Source: Proteobacteria bacterium UBA981
Lineage (GTDB): Bacteria; Pseudomonadota; Gammaproteobacteria; Ga0077536
Direction of reading: 5' to 3'
DNA length: 64,000 nt
NCBI GenBank assembly: GCA_002292285.1
Contig: DBBP01000020.1
Coordinates: 1 to 64,000 of the forward strand
The notes below the pieces were generated by a model. That model worked only from the letters and a program-made list of their open reading frames with translations. It made no database searches and was not told where the DNA came from. A program made the translations under genes and the position numbers. Of this stretch, positions 49,036 to 57,583 are shown one piece after another. The stretch's first letter is position 1. Each line of letters opens with the position of its first letter.

Positions 49036-51087
49036 GTGCCTGCAACACCAGCTGCCGCTTTGCGCTCATTGACCTCAATTCTTTCGCTCTCCTTACTTGT
49101 TTCGAACTCTGCGTTCGCGATGGACGAAACCCTCGTCACAGCCACGCGCGTGACTCGCGACGCATTAACGCTCCCACATGCCGTTGGTATCGTCGAAGCG
49201 GACGACATTCAGCGCCGCCAGCTGATTGGTCTCGATGAATCGATGGGGCGTATTCCGGGCGTTTATTTTTCCAATCGCTACAACTACTCGCGCGATCTAC
49301 GCATTTCCATTCGCGGCTTCGGCGCGCGCTCAAATTTCGGCGTGCGTGGCATTAAAGTCTACGTCGATGGCGTCCCTTCAACCGTAGCTGACGGCCAGAC
49401 TGCGCTCGACGATCTGGATCTGAGTAACGTCGAACGGGTTGAAGTGATTCGCGGCCCTTCCTCAGCGCTGTATGGCGCTTCCGCTGGCGGCGTCATCAAC
49501 ATTTTCACTCAGGACGGTCCGGAAACGCCTTTCGCAGAAGCTGGCGTATTGCAGGGCTCCCATGATTTCGATCGATATCAGTTCAAAACCGGTGGGCAGC
49601 ACGGCAAGCTGAACTATTTCATCAACGGTTCGTACCTTAATTTCGATGGCTTCCGCGAGCGCTCTAACGTTGAACACAGCACCGTGAGCGGCAAGTTTCG
49701 CTACGATTTCAGTGACGGTTCGACCGGCCAGATGATTATTCGTGCAACGGATTCGCCGACTGCCGACGACGCCGGCGGCCTGACCGCAGATGAAGTTGCG
49801 CTCGATCGCGGCCAGGCCCGCCAGCGCAACGCTGATTTGGATAGCGGCGAGACCGTTGAAGATCAGAAGGTCGCGTTTTCCTGGAACAAGACCATGGGCG
49901 TTCATCAAATTAGCTTGCGTAATTACTACAACTGGCGTGATTTCAGCGCGAAGCTACCGCTGCCGCCATTTGCCGGCACGGGCATCATTCAGTTCGATCG
50001 CTTCTTCTTTGGTGGCGGTGCGCAGTACAACAACACCTCGTCCCTGTTCGGTCACGGCAATCGCTTCACCTTCGGCGTTGATGTCGACTCGCAGAGTGAT
50101 GAGCGCCAACGCTTTAACAATCTGTCCGGTTCGCGTGGGCCACTGGCTTTCGATCAGGAAGAAAAGGCCGACACGGTTGGCGTGTTCATGCAGAACGAGT
50201 TTGCGGTGACCGAGCAGGTCAATCTGCAGGCCAGCGTCCGCTATGACGATGTTGAGTTCGAAATCGAAGATCGCTTCACGGCGAATGGCGATCAGTCTGA
50301 CACCATCAGCTTCAGCGAAATTAATTACATGTTCGGTGCCGCCTGGAGTCCAATGCAAGCGCTGAATCTGTACGGCAACTACGCGACCGCGTTTGAAACA
50401 CCGACTTTTACCGAGTTCGCCAATCCTTCATCGAACGGTACGCTCGGCGGTTTCGCCAACGTTGCGCCGCAACGGACCAAGGGCTTCGAGTTTGGCGCCA
50501 AGGGCATTTTGTTCGATCGGGTCCGATACGAATTAGCGTATTTCGACATGGACATTGAAGATGAAGTGACCGCCGTGACCAATATCGGCGGTCGCGCGTT
50601 CTTCAATAACGCTGACACCGAACGTTCGGGCATCGAGTTTGGTCTGGGTGCGCAGATTCTGGAAGGGCTCGAGTTCAACTTCGCCTACACCTATAACGAT
50701 TTCGAATTTGATCGTTTCGCGAGCAACCTCGCTGCCGAGGGGCAAACACTGCCTGGCGTTCCCGAGCACTATCTGTATTTGGAATTCGACTACGTGCACA
50801 AATCCGGCGCTTGGGTGAAGTGGGACTGGGCTTACATCGGCTCGATATTCGCTGACAATGTGAACGCCACCAAGGTTGATAGTTACGATGTCTCCAATCT
50901 GGTGTTCGGCTACGACTACAAGGCCGGCAAAATAACGCTGTCACCCAATTTCGGCATTAATAACCTGTTCGACGAAAGCTATAACCAGGAAATTCGGATT
51001 CAGGCATTTGGCGGCCGCTTTTTCGAACCGGCGCCCAAGATGAACCTTTTTGGCGGCGTTCGCCTGCGCTACGATTTCGATATCTAG
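49036..51087 (+). CDS. TonB-dependent outer membrane receptor
   Basis: 683 residues from a GTG with GGAGA just upstream. A signal peptide ends at SAFA (about 28). The TonB-box-like stretch DETLVTATRV (30-39) is followed by the plug domain (IPGVYFSNRYNYSRDLRISIRGFGARSNFGVRGIKVYVDGVPSTVADGQT; VERVEVIRGPSSALYGASAGGVINI), then a beta barrel ending LFGGVRLRYDFDI with an aromatic last strand. It imports an iron complex, cofactor or oligomeric substrate; the gene context (an efflux system) does not define it. The short hairpin after the stop suggests separate termination from the RND operon. Confidence 0.92.
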   Translation: MPATPAAALRSLTSILSLSLLVSNSAFAMDETLVTATRVTRDALTLPHAVGIVEADDIQRRQLIGLDESMGRIPGVYFSNRYNYSRDLRISIRGFGARSNFGVRGIKVYVDGVPSTVADGQTALDDLDLSNVERVEVIRGPSSALYGASAGGVINIFTQDGPETPFAEAGVLQGSHDFDRYQFKTGGQHGKLNYFINGSYLNFDGFRERSNVEHSTVSGKFRYDFSDGSTGQMIIRATDSPTADDAGGLTADEVALDRGQARQRNADLDSGETVEDQKVAFSWNKTMGVHQISLRNYYNWRDFSAKLPLPPFAGTGIIQFDRFFFGGGAQYNNTSSLFGHGNRFTFGVDVDSQSDERQRFNNLSGSRGPLAFDQEEKADTVGVFMQNEFAVTEQVNLQASVRYDDVEFEIEDRFTANGDQSDTISFSEINYMFGAAWSPMQALNLYGNYATAFETPTFTEFANPSSNGTLGGFANVAPQRTKGFEFGAKGILFDRVRYELAYFDMDIEDEVTAVTNIGGRAFFNNADTERSGIEFGLGAQILEGLEFNFAYTYNDFEFDRFASNLAAEGQTLPGVPEHYLYLEFDYVHKSGAWVKWDWAYIGSIFADNVNATKVDSYDVSNLVFGYDYKAGKITLSPNFGINNLFDESYNQEIRIQAFGGRFFEPAPKMNLFGGVRLRYDFDI

Positions 51088-51107
51088 CAGGCTGCTGGCC
51101 TACGTAG

Positions 51108-51128
51108 CGAGGCTGCCTTGCAGCCTCG
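51108..51128 (+). terminator. Hairpin after the TonB receptor gene
   Basis: CGAGGCTGC and GCAGCCTCG form a perfect 9-bp stem with loop CTT, 20 bp after the stop codon. No T-run follows. The stretch ACGTAGCGAG just before it resembles the start of the dispersed 126-bp repeat, but the rest does not match, so I do not call it a fourth copy. Confidence 0.45.
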
Positions 51129-51452
51129 TGGCGCGCTCAGCGCATCATTGCTCGGCGTACCAGGTGTGGGGAGTGCCAATCTCGTTCGCTGAAGTCGGGC
51201 CGGTCTCGCGTGGCCCAGCACGCTGGGGGCAAATGCCGCGGGCACACGCTATCAGCTTACCGTGGTAGCGCACCGGATTGGACTTTTCAGGGCGCACAAC
51301 TTGAGACTGTCGCACGCGTTTTAAATCCTGCTGCGCACGATCTGGGTTTGGCAACGGCCTCGGCGGGTGTGCAATCGGCGTGACGCGGAGTAGTATATTG
51401 CGGCGCAGCAAATGACTGCGCGTTGACACTGGGGCTGCAGGTTTTGAGATTG
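51129..51452. other. Intergenic region upstream of the RND efflux operon
   Basis: About 325 bp with no recognised gene. It should contain the promoter of the efflux operon, and a divergent regulator gene (TetR or MarR type) commonly seen at such operons is absent. No clear operator was found. Confidence 0.4.
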
Positions 51453-52610
51453 ATGACGTCTTGCTCGCTTTCACGACAATTCACGAGCTTGCTCGTCGTC
51501 TGTCTATTGGGTGTCACAACGGGTGCGGCACAGGCTGCAGACGAGCCACCACCGCCAAGTGTTTCGGTGTCGCGGCCGGTGGTCAAAAGCATCACCGAAT
51601 GGGACGAATTTACCGGACGTTTCGTCGCCAAGCATCACGTCAACGTGCGCGCACGGGTGTCCGGCTATCTTGAATCGGTGCATTTCGAGGAAGGCCAGAA
51701 CGTCGAAAAGGGGCAGCTCCTGTTCGTCGTCGACAACCGGCCCTTCACAGCCGAAGTGGAGCAAGCGCGGGCTGAATTGAAAGGTGTCCAGACACAGGCC
51801 AAGGCCGCTCAGATTGAATATGAGCGCGGTCAACGGCTCGCGTCGTCTAAAGCCATGAGCCGCGAGACAATGGAAGAGCGTCTGGCGACGCGCGATGCGG
51901 CCGACGCGGGTGTCGCAGGCGCACGGGCAAGTCTGCGCAACGCTGAGCTCGATTTGAGCTTCACCGAAGTACGCGCACCGATCTCCGGGCGTAGTTCTGA
52001 TATCCGCGTCGACGTTGGCAATTTGATTTCTGGCGGCACGGCGACCTCGACCGTTTTAACCACGGTCGTTTCACTCGACCCGATCGAGCTCGAGATTGAG
52101 GCGTCCGAGGCCGAGTTCCTGCGTTATAGCCGGCTCTCACAGGCGGGTACGCGTCCGTCCTCGCGCGACCAGGCCAATCCGGTCGATGCCCGATTGCTCG
52201 ACGAAACAGACTGGCTGCACCACGGTGAAATGACCTTTGTCGACAACGCGATTGATGTGGATAGCGGTACGATGCGTGGCCGCGCTACGTTCCCTAACCC
52301 GGATAGATTGCTCCTCCCCGGCATGTTCGCGCGGGTGCGATTGTTCGGTGCCGATGCCCATTCGGCGGTTCTGATTCCGGACCAGGCGGTGGTCGCGGAT
52401 CAGGCCAGTAAGCTGGTGATGGTCGTTGGTTCAGGCAACGTGATTGAAGCGCGAAAGGTAGTGCTTGGGCCTTTGTTTGAGGGCCTGCGCGTGGTTCGCA
52501 GCGGACTGACAGCTGAGGATCGCGTGGTTGTGAATGGCATCCAGCGCGCCCGCCCCGGCAAGCCGGTCACGCCGAGGGAGGTTAGCATCGCGGGTCCAGC
52601 GGCCGACTAA
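51453..52610 (+). CDS. RND efflux periplasmic adaptor (membrane fusion protein)
   Basis: 385 residues from ATG 51453. The signal peptide ends near QAAD (about 28). The layout is that of MexE/AcrA-type adaptors: a first lipoyl half (VRARVSGYLESVHFEEGQNVEKGQLLFVVDNRPFTAEVEQARAEL), a helical hairpin (about 90-160), the second lipoyl half (LSFTEVRAPISGRSSDIRVDVGNLI), then beta-barrel and membrane-proximal domains. It is not a lipoprotein. It is the first gene of a three-gene operon with the pump and outer membrane channel, with 4 bp before the next start. It links the inner-membrane pump to the TolC-type channel. Confidence 0.92.
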   Translation: MTSCSLSRQFTSLLVVCLLGVTTGAAQAADEPPPPSVSVSRPVVKSITEWDEFTGRFVAKHHVNVRARVSGYLESVHFEEGQNVEKGQLLFVVDNRPFTAEVEQARAELKGVQTQAKAAQIEYERGQRLASSKAMSRETMEERLATRDAADAGVAGARASLRNAELDLSFTEVRAPISGRSSDIRVDVGNLISGGTATSTVLTTVVSLDPIELEIEASEAEFLRYSRLSQAGTRPSSRDQANPVDARLLDETDWLHHGEMTFVDNAIDVDSGTMRGRATFPNPDRLLLPGMFARVRLFGADAHSAVLIPDQAVVADQASKLVMVVGSGNVIEARKVVLGPLFEGLRVVRSGLTAEDRVVVNGIQRARPGKPVTPREVSIAGPAAD

Positions 52611-52614
52611 TCCC

Positions 52615-55600
52615 ATGCGACTGTCACATTTTTTCATCGACCGGCCGATTTTCGCTTCGGTCGTATCCATCATCATTACACTCGCCGGCGCCATCGCCTA
52701 TTCCGGCCTGCCGATCACTCAATATCCCGATATCGTGCCGCCGACCATTCAGGTCACAGCCGCCTATCCCGGTGCGAGTGCGGAAACCGTCGCGGATACC
52801 GTAGCGACTGTTCTCGAGCAGGAAATCAACGGCGTCGACGGCATGTTGTTCATGAAGTCGGAGGCCACCGGTGATGGCAGTCTGGCCATCAGCGTCACTT
52901 TTAAGCTCGGTACGAATCTCGATATCGCGCAGGTGCTGGTGCAAAACCGCATCGCGATAGCAGAGCCGCGCCTACCTGAAGATGTCCGTCGGCTCGGTAT
53001 TAACGTTAAGAAAAATTCCCCCAATTTGCTCATGGTGCTGCACATCCTGTCGCCGGATGGCTCGCGTGATACGCCCTATTTGTCGAACTATGTGCGCACG
53101 CATATCGTCGATCGGCTCGCACGTCTGGAAGGCGTCGGACAGGTTAACGTGTTCGGCGAACGCGCTTATTCCATGCGTATCTGGATCGACCCTGAGCGCG
53201 CGGCAGCATTCGATCTGACGGCTAACGAGATTGTGGCCTCGGTGCGTCAAAACAATGTGCAGGTGGCCTCTGGCAGTCTGAACAAACAACCGGTGCCAAA
53301 AGCAGCTGCCTTTGAGTTGTCGGTTGAGAGTCAGGGGCGCTTTATCGAACCGAGCCAATTCGAGGACATCGTAGTCAAGCGCAGTGCGTCCGGGCGCGTC
53401 ACGCGTTTGAGTGACGTTGCGCGTATCGAACTGGGCGCACAGGACTACTCAACGCTCGGTTATATCGACGGTAAGCCAGCCTTACCTATGGCGCTTTATC
53501 AGCGCCCCGGTTCGAACGCCATTGAAACATCAGCGGCGATTAAGGCCCTGGTCGCTGAAATGGCGAGCGAGTTTCCCTCAGGTGTAGCGCACACCTTCGC
53601 TTTCGACCCGACCGCCTTCATCGAAGAATCAGTGAACGAAGTTTACGTGACTATTTTCGAAGCCATGGTGCTGGTGGTACTGGTCATTCTGGTTTTTCTG
53701 CAATCCTGGCGCGCGACGATTATTCCGGTCGTGGCGATTCCAATTTCTTTGATTGGCACGTTCGCCGTACTGCAGTTATTCGGCTTCTCGATCAACAACC
53801 TGACCCTATTCGGGCTGGTGCTCTCGGTGGGGATTGCCGTTGACGACGCCATTGTTGTGGTCGAGAACATGGAGCGCTTTCTGCGCGATGGACACTCGCC
53901 CAAAGAAGCGGCGCACAAGACCATGGACGAGGTGGGTGGTGCGCTGGTTGCCATCGCGCTGGTATTGACGGCGGTGTTCGTACCGACCGCATTTTTGGAA
54001 GGCATCTCCGGGCAGTTTTATCGCCAGTTCGCTTTAACGATTGCTGCTGCGACGATCATTTCCGCAACGGTTTCGCTCACGCTGACGCCTGCTCTCGGCG
54101 CCTTGTTATTAACCGCGCATGACGCGTCGCGCAAACGTTCCGCTATGCACAAACTGGTGATGGCGCCGTTCAATCTTTTCGCACGGGGTTTTAACTTCGG
54201 CTTCGAGCGTTGTTCGAACGGCTACGCACGCATCACTCATCGCTTGCTACGCGTGGCTGCATTGATGCTGGTGGTCTATGCCATCCTGATTGGGCTAACT
54301 TTTGTCCAGTTCCAAAACACGCCGACCGGCTTCGTCCCACAGCAGGATCAGGGCTATCTGATTACCGTTTATCAACTGCCTCCAGGTGCTTCGGTCACCC
54401 GTACCGACGAGGTCATTCGTCGCGCCACCGATTACATGATGGCGATGCCCGAGATGAAGCACAACGCAGGCTTTGCCGGATTCGACGGCGCGACCCGCAC
54501 CAACGCACCCAATGCGGGTGCTATTTTTGCGCCGCTTAAATCGTATGGGGAGCGAGCTGCGCTTGGCCAAAGCATCGGCGACACCATGGCTGAAGCGCAA
54601 GCGCGTTTAGGCCAGATAGAAGAGGCCATGGCCTTCGTTGTACCGCCCCCACCGGTGCGCGGCATCGGTAATACCGGTGGCTGGAAAATGTACGTGCAGG
54701 ATCGCGGTGGGCACGGCTTGCGTGCGCTCGAGGCGGCCGCTGGTGAATTGATTCAGCGCGCCAACGAATCCGAAAAGCTAAAGCGCGTGTTCACGTCCTT
54801 CAACACCGCAACGCCCAAAGTCTATGCGGAAATCGACCGTCTGCGGGCCGAGAAACTCGAAGTGCCGGCCGAGCGCGTGCTGGACGCGCTGGAGATCTAT
54901 CTCGGTTCAGCCTACGTCAACGATTTCAATTTTCTCGGCCGAACCTACCGCGTGACGGCGCAAGCCGACGGCAGTTATCGCGATGAGCGCAATGACATTC
55001 TCAAACTACGCACACGATCTGATCGGGGCGCAATGGTGCCCTTAGGTTCACTGACGAGTTTCCGTGACATTACCGGCCCTTACCGCGTACCCCGATATAA
55101 CCTCTACCCGGCCATTGAAGTGCAGGGCGGCGTAGCGCCGGGCTACTCAACGGGCGAGGCGATTGCGGAGATGGAAGCAATCGCTGCTGAAGTTCTGCCG
55201 GATGGGGTTGGATTTGAATGGACCGACCTTGCTCTGCAGGAGAAGCTGGCGGGCAATACCGCAGTTTATGCTTTTGGGCTTGGCGTGGTATTTGTTTTTC
55301 TCGTCCTCGCCGCGTTATTCGAAAGTTGGATGCTACCGCTGTCGGTCGTGCTGATTGTGCCGATGTGTTTGCTCGCCTCGATTACCGGTATTGGTTTGCG
55401 TGGCATGGACAACAACATTCTGGTGCAAATCGGATTCATTGTTCTGATCGGCCTGGCGGCCAAGAACGCGATCCTCATCGTCGAGTTCGCGCGCCAGGCG
55501 GAAGCTGATGGACTTGATCGGATTGCTGCCGCCGAACGCGCGGCGCGAACGCGTTTGCGCCCCATCCTGATGACCTCATTCGCCTTCATCATGGGTGTGT

Positions 55601-55797
55601 TACCGCTTGCAGTCGGTACCGGCGCGGGCGCGGAAATGCGCCAATCGCTCGGCACGGCTGTCGCCTCGGGGATGCTCGGAGTGACTTTCTTCGGTTTGGT
55701 GTTCACGCCCGTGTTCTACATTGTGTGTCGCAAGCTGGCACTGGGTCGTCAGGAACGCGTCGCACGCCGATCTGCGACCACCGGTGGTGCCGCGTGA
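52615..55797 (+). CDS. RND multidrug efflux pump, HAE1 family
   Basis: 1060 residues from ATG 52615, starting MRLSHFFIDRPIFASV as in most HAE1 pumps. The repeats are intact: the N-terminal half has PITQYPDIVPPTIQVTAAYPGASAETV, and the proton-relay aspartates in GIAVDDAIVVVENMERF; the C-terminal half has the lysine in GLAAKNAILIVEFARQAE and RLRPILMTSFAFIMGVLPLA. Twelve membrane helices and two large periplasmic loops are predicted. It exports hydrophobic or amphiphilic compounds using the proton gradient. The gene ends at 55797 and overlaps the channel gene by 4 bp. Confidence 0.94.
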   Translation: MRLSHFFIDRPIFASVVSIIITLAGAIAYSGLPITQYPDIVPPTIQVTAAYPGASAETVADTVATVLEQEINGVDGMLFMKSEATGDGSLAISVTFKLGTNLDIAQVLVQNRIAIAEPRLPEDVRRLGINVKKNSPNLLMVLHILSPDGSRDTPYLSNYVRTHIVDRLARLEGVGQVNVFGERAYSMRIWIDPERAAAFDLTANEIVASVRQNNVQVASGSLNKQPVPKAAAFELSVESQGRFIEPSQFEDIVVKRSASGRVTRLSDVARIELGAQDYSTLGYIDGKPALPMALYQRPGSNAIETSAAIKALVAEMASEFPSGVAHTFAFDPTAFIEESVNEVYVTIFEAMVLVVLVILVFLQSWRATIIPVVAIPISLIGTFAVLQLFGFSINNLTLFGLVLSVGIAVDDAIVVVENMERFLRDGHSPKEAAHKTMDEVGGALVAIALVLTAVFVPTAFLEGISGQFYRQFALTIAAATIISATVSLTLTPALGALLLTAHDASRKRSAMHKLVMAPFNLFARGFNFGFERCSNGYARITHRLLRVAALMLVVYAILIGLTFVQFQNTPTGFVPQQDQGYLITVYQLPPGASVTRTDEVIRRATDYMMAMPEMKHNAGFAGFDGATRTNAPNAGAIFAPLKSYGERAALGQSIGDTMAEAQARLGQIEEAMAFVVPPPPVRGIGNTGGWKMYVQDRGGHGLRALEAAAGELIQRANESEKLKRVFTSFNTATPKVYAEIDRLRAEKLEVPAERVLDALEIYLGSAYVNDFNFLGRTYRVTAQADGSYRDERNDILKLRTRSDRGAMVPLGSLTSFRDITGPYRVPRYNLYPAIEVQGGVAPGYSTGEAIAEMEAIAAEVLPDGVGFEWTDLALQEKLAGNTAVYAFGLGVVFVFLVLAALFESWMLPLSVVLIVPMCLLASITGIGLRGMDNNILVQIGFIVLIGLAAKNAILIVEFARQAEADGLDRIAAAERAARTRLRPILMTSFAFIMGVLPLAVGTGAGAEMRQSLGTAVASGMLGVTFFGLVFTPVFYIVCRKLALGRQERVARRSATTGGAA

Positions 55798-57272
55798 CTA
55801 AGCGCCGCATAACTTACGCGCTAATGGCACTGCTGCTTGCTGCCTGTGCGGCTGTGGGACCGGAGTATGTCGGCGCACCGCGCAGCACGGCTGACTCGGC
55901 CAGCACCTTTCCATCGTCCGTTAGCGAGAGTGAGGAGGTGGCTGCCGTCACCGTGGCAGAACAACCGCCGCAAGCGTGGTGGCGTCAGCTCGAGGACCCG
56001 GCACTCGATGCCCTGATGACAAAGACCGTAGCAGTGAACTACGACCTGCGCATTGCCGCTGCGAACGTGGCTGCCGCGCAGGCGCTGCTCGATCAAGTTG
56101 CGACCCGCCGCCGTCCGAGTGTAGACGTTAGCGCCGAACTGGAAGAACGTCGCAACTCCTCAGCCAAACTCGTCATCGCCGATCCGGATACGCGCTTCCC
56201 GGCCACCAGTTCGGGGGAGTTCAATACCAGTTTGTCGTGGGAAGTCGACTTGTTCGGTCGCGTACGGCGATCGATTGAAAGTGCCAGTGCAGAACTCGGT
56301 TCGCTGGAGGCGGTGCGCAATGGCGTGATGGTGTCGGTGTTGGCACAGGTTGCGCGCGCGTACGTCGATTTGCGCGGTGCCCAGTTGCGCCTCGGTGTCG
56401 CGACGCGCAATGTGGCCGTGCAGAAGCAGACGCTGGAATTGGTCGAACTGTTGTTGCGCGAAGGTGCGGCGACTGAACTTGACCGTGCTCGTGCGCGCAC
56501 GCAACTACTCACGAGCCTGTCCACTATCCCCACGCTTAAGGTCGCCAATCGGATTGCGGTCAATCGATTAACGACCCTCATCGCGCAGCCCCCGGGCGCA
56601 CTCGATTCGACCGTTAATGCCTGGCAGCCGCTACCGCAACTCGTGAAACTTCCTGAGTTTGTCGCAGTTGGCAGCCCAACCGATTTACTCCGACGTCGAC
56701 CCGATATCGTTGCTGCTGAGCGCGCGCTTGCGGCAGCTTCAGCGCGCATCGGGGTGGCGACCGCTGATCTGTACCCGACCATTACTTTCGGCGCGAGTGC
56801 CGGGGTCGCTGGCGCACCGTTATCGGGGTTTGCCGCTGCAGGTGGTCCATTCTTCGCAGTAGGTCCAAGCTTGAACTGGAATATTTTCGACCGGAGTGCG
56901 ACTTACGCCCGCATCAGTCAGGCGGACAGCAATGCGGCAGCGAATGTTGCGCGCTTCGAAGCAACAGTCACCCGGGCGCTCGAGGAAGTGGATAGCGCCA
57001 TCAGTGGTTACAGCAACGAGCGCGTACGTGTGCGTCAGTTGACGGCTGCTGTTGCCTCAAGTCGCCACGCAGCGGATTTAGCACGGTTGCGCTATCGCGA
57101 AGGTGCGGAAGATTTTCTCGCTGTGCTCGATGCCGAACGCAATTTGCTGGGACTGGAAGATTTGCGCGCGCGTTCGGAGATTAATGTTGCACAACGTTTG
57201 ATTGATATTCATCTCGCGCTCGGCGGCGGCTGGGAGGCGTTACCAGCGCCCGCCCATCAGCCGTACCAGTAG
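55794..57272 (+). CDS. RND efflux outer membrane channel lipoprotein (NodT/OprM family)
   Basis: 492 residues from a GTG that overlaps the pump's stop codon (GTGA), so translation is coupled. The N-terminus is a lipoprotein signal with the lipobox LLAAC. The family pattern PPQAWWRQLEDPALDALMTKTVAVNYDLRIAAANVAAAQALLDQV is followed by two long coiled-coil/TolC repeats (LSWEVDLFGRVRRSIESASAEL and LNWNIFDRSATYARISQADSNAAANVARFEATVTRALEEVDSA). RRRPDIVAAERALAAASARIGVATADLYPTI is a NodT signature. It forms the trimeric exit duct for the adaptor/pump encoded just before. Confidence 0.93.
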   Translation: MTKRRITYALMALLLAACAAVGPEYVGAPRSTADSASTFPSSVSESEEVAAVTVAEQPPQAWWRQLEDPALDALMTKTVAVNYDLRIAAANVAAAQALLDQVATRRRPSVDVSAELEERRNSSAKLVIADPDTRFPATSSGEFNTSLSWEVDLFGRVRRSIESASAELGSLEAVRNGVMVSVLAQVARAYVDLRGAQLRLGVATRNVAVQKQTLELVELLLREGAATELDRARARTQLLTSLSTIPTLKVANRIAVNRLTTLIAQPPGALDSTVNAWQPLPQLVKLPEFVAVGSPTDLLRRRPDIVAAERALAAASARIGVATADLYPTITFGASAGVAGAPLSGFAAAGGPFFAVGPSLNWNIFDRSATYARISQADSNAAANVARFEATVTRALEEVDSAISGYSNERVRVRQLTAAVASSRHAADLARLRYREGAEDFLAVLDAERNLLGLEDLRARSEINVAQRLIDIHLALGGGWEALPAPAHQPYQ

Positions 57273-57583
57273 ATTCTCCGACATCATTTCACGGTAACCG
57301 TGGTGGTGCACACAGTGGCCCGCGACGAGGGCTGCGCGCGAAGGCTATGTGCCCGGAGCGTCAGGCTGTGAGAAACGTTGCGGCGAAAGCTGCCACAGAA
57401 ATCGTCAGCGTCTGGAAGGCGTAAGTACCGCTTTCAATCGCGCCACGTGAGCAGATGCGAAGCCCTGGCACGACCAGGCTCGAATAACGGCGGCATGGCA
57501 AGCAGGTCGAGGACGGTCGGTCCGGCAGAACCACGTCGTGGGGCGCACCGCGCCACCACGATTTCAGTTCCTGCAAAGATTCG
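57273..57583. other. Intergenic region between convergent efflux and DUF255 genes
   Basis: A 311-bp gap. A short perfect palindrome CACGGTAACCGTG occurs near 57291, within 25 bp of the channel gene's stop codon, and could be the core of a weak terminator. No ORF is supported. Confidence 0.35.

Noticed and set aside
51098..51140. Possible fourth copy of the dispersed repeat after the TonB gene
   Set aside because: Only ACGTAGCGAG at the left end is shared; the interior and right end are absent. A simple hairpin explains it better.
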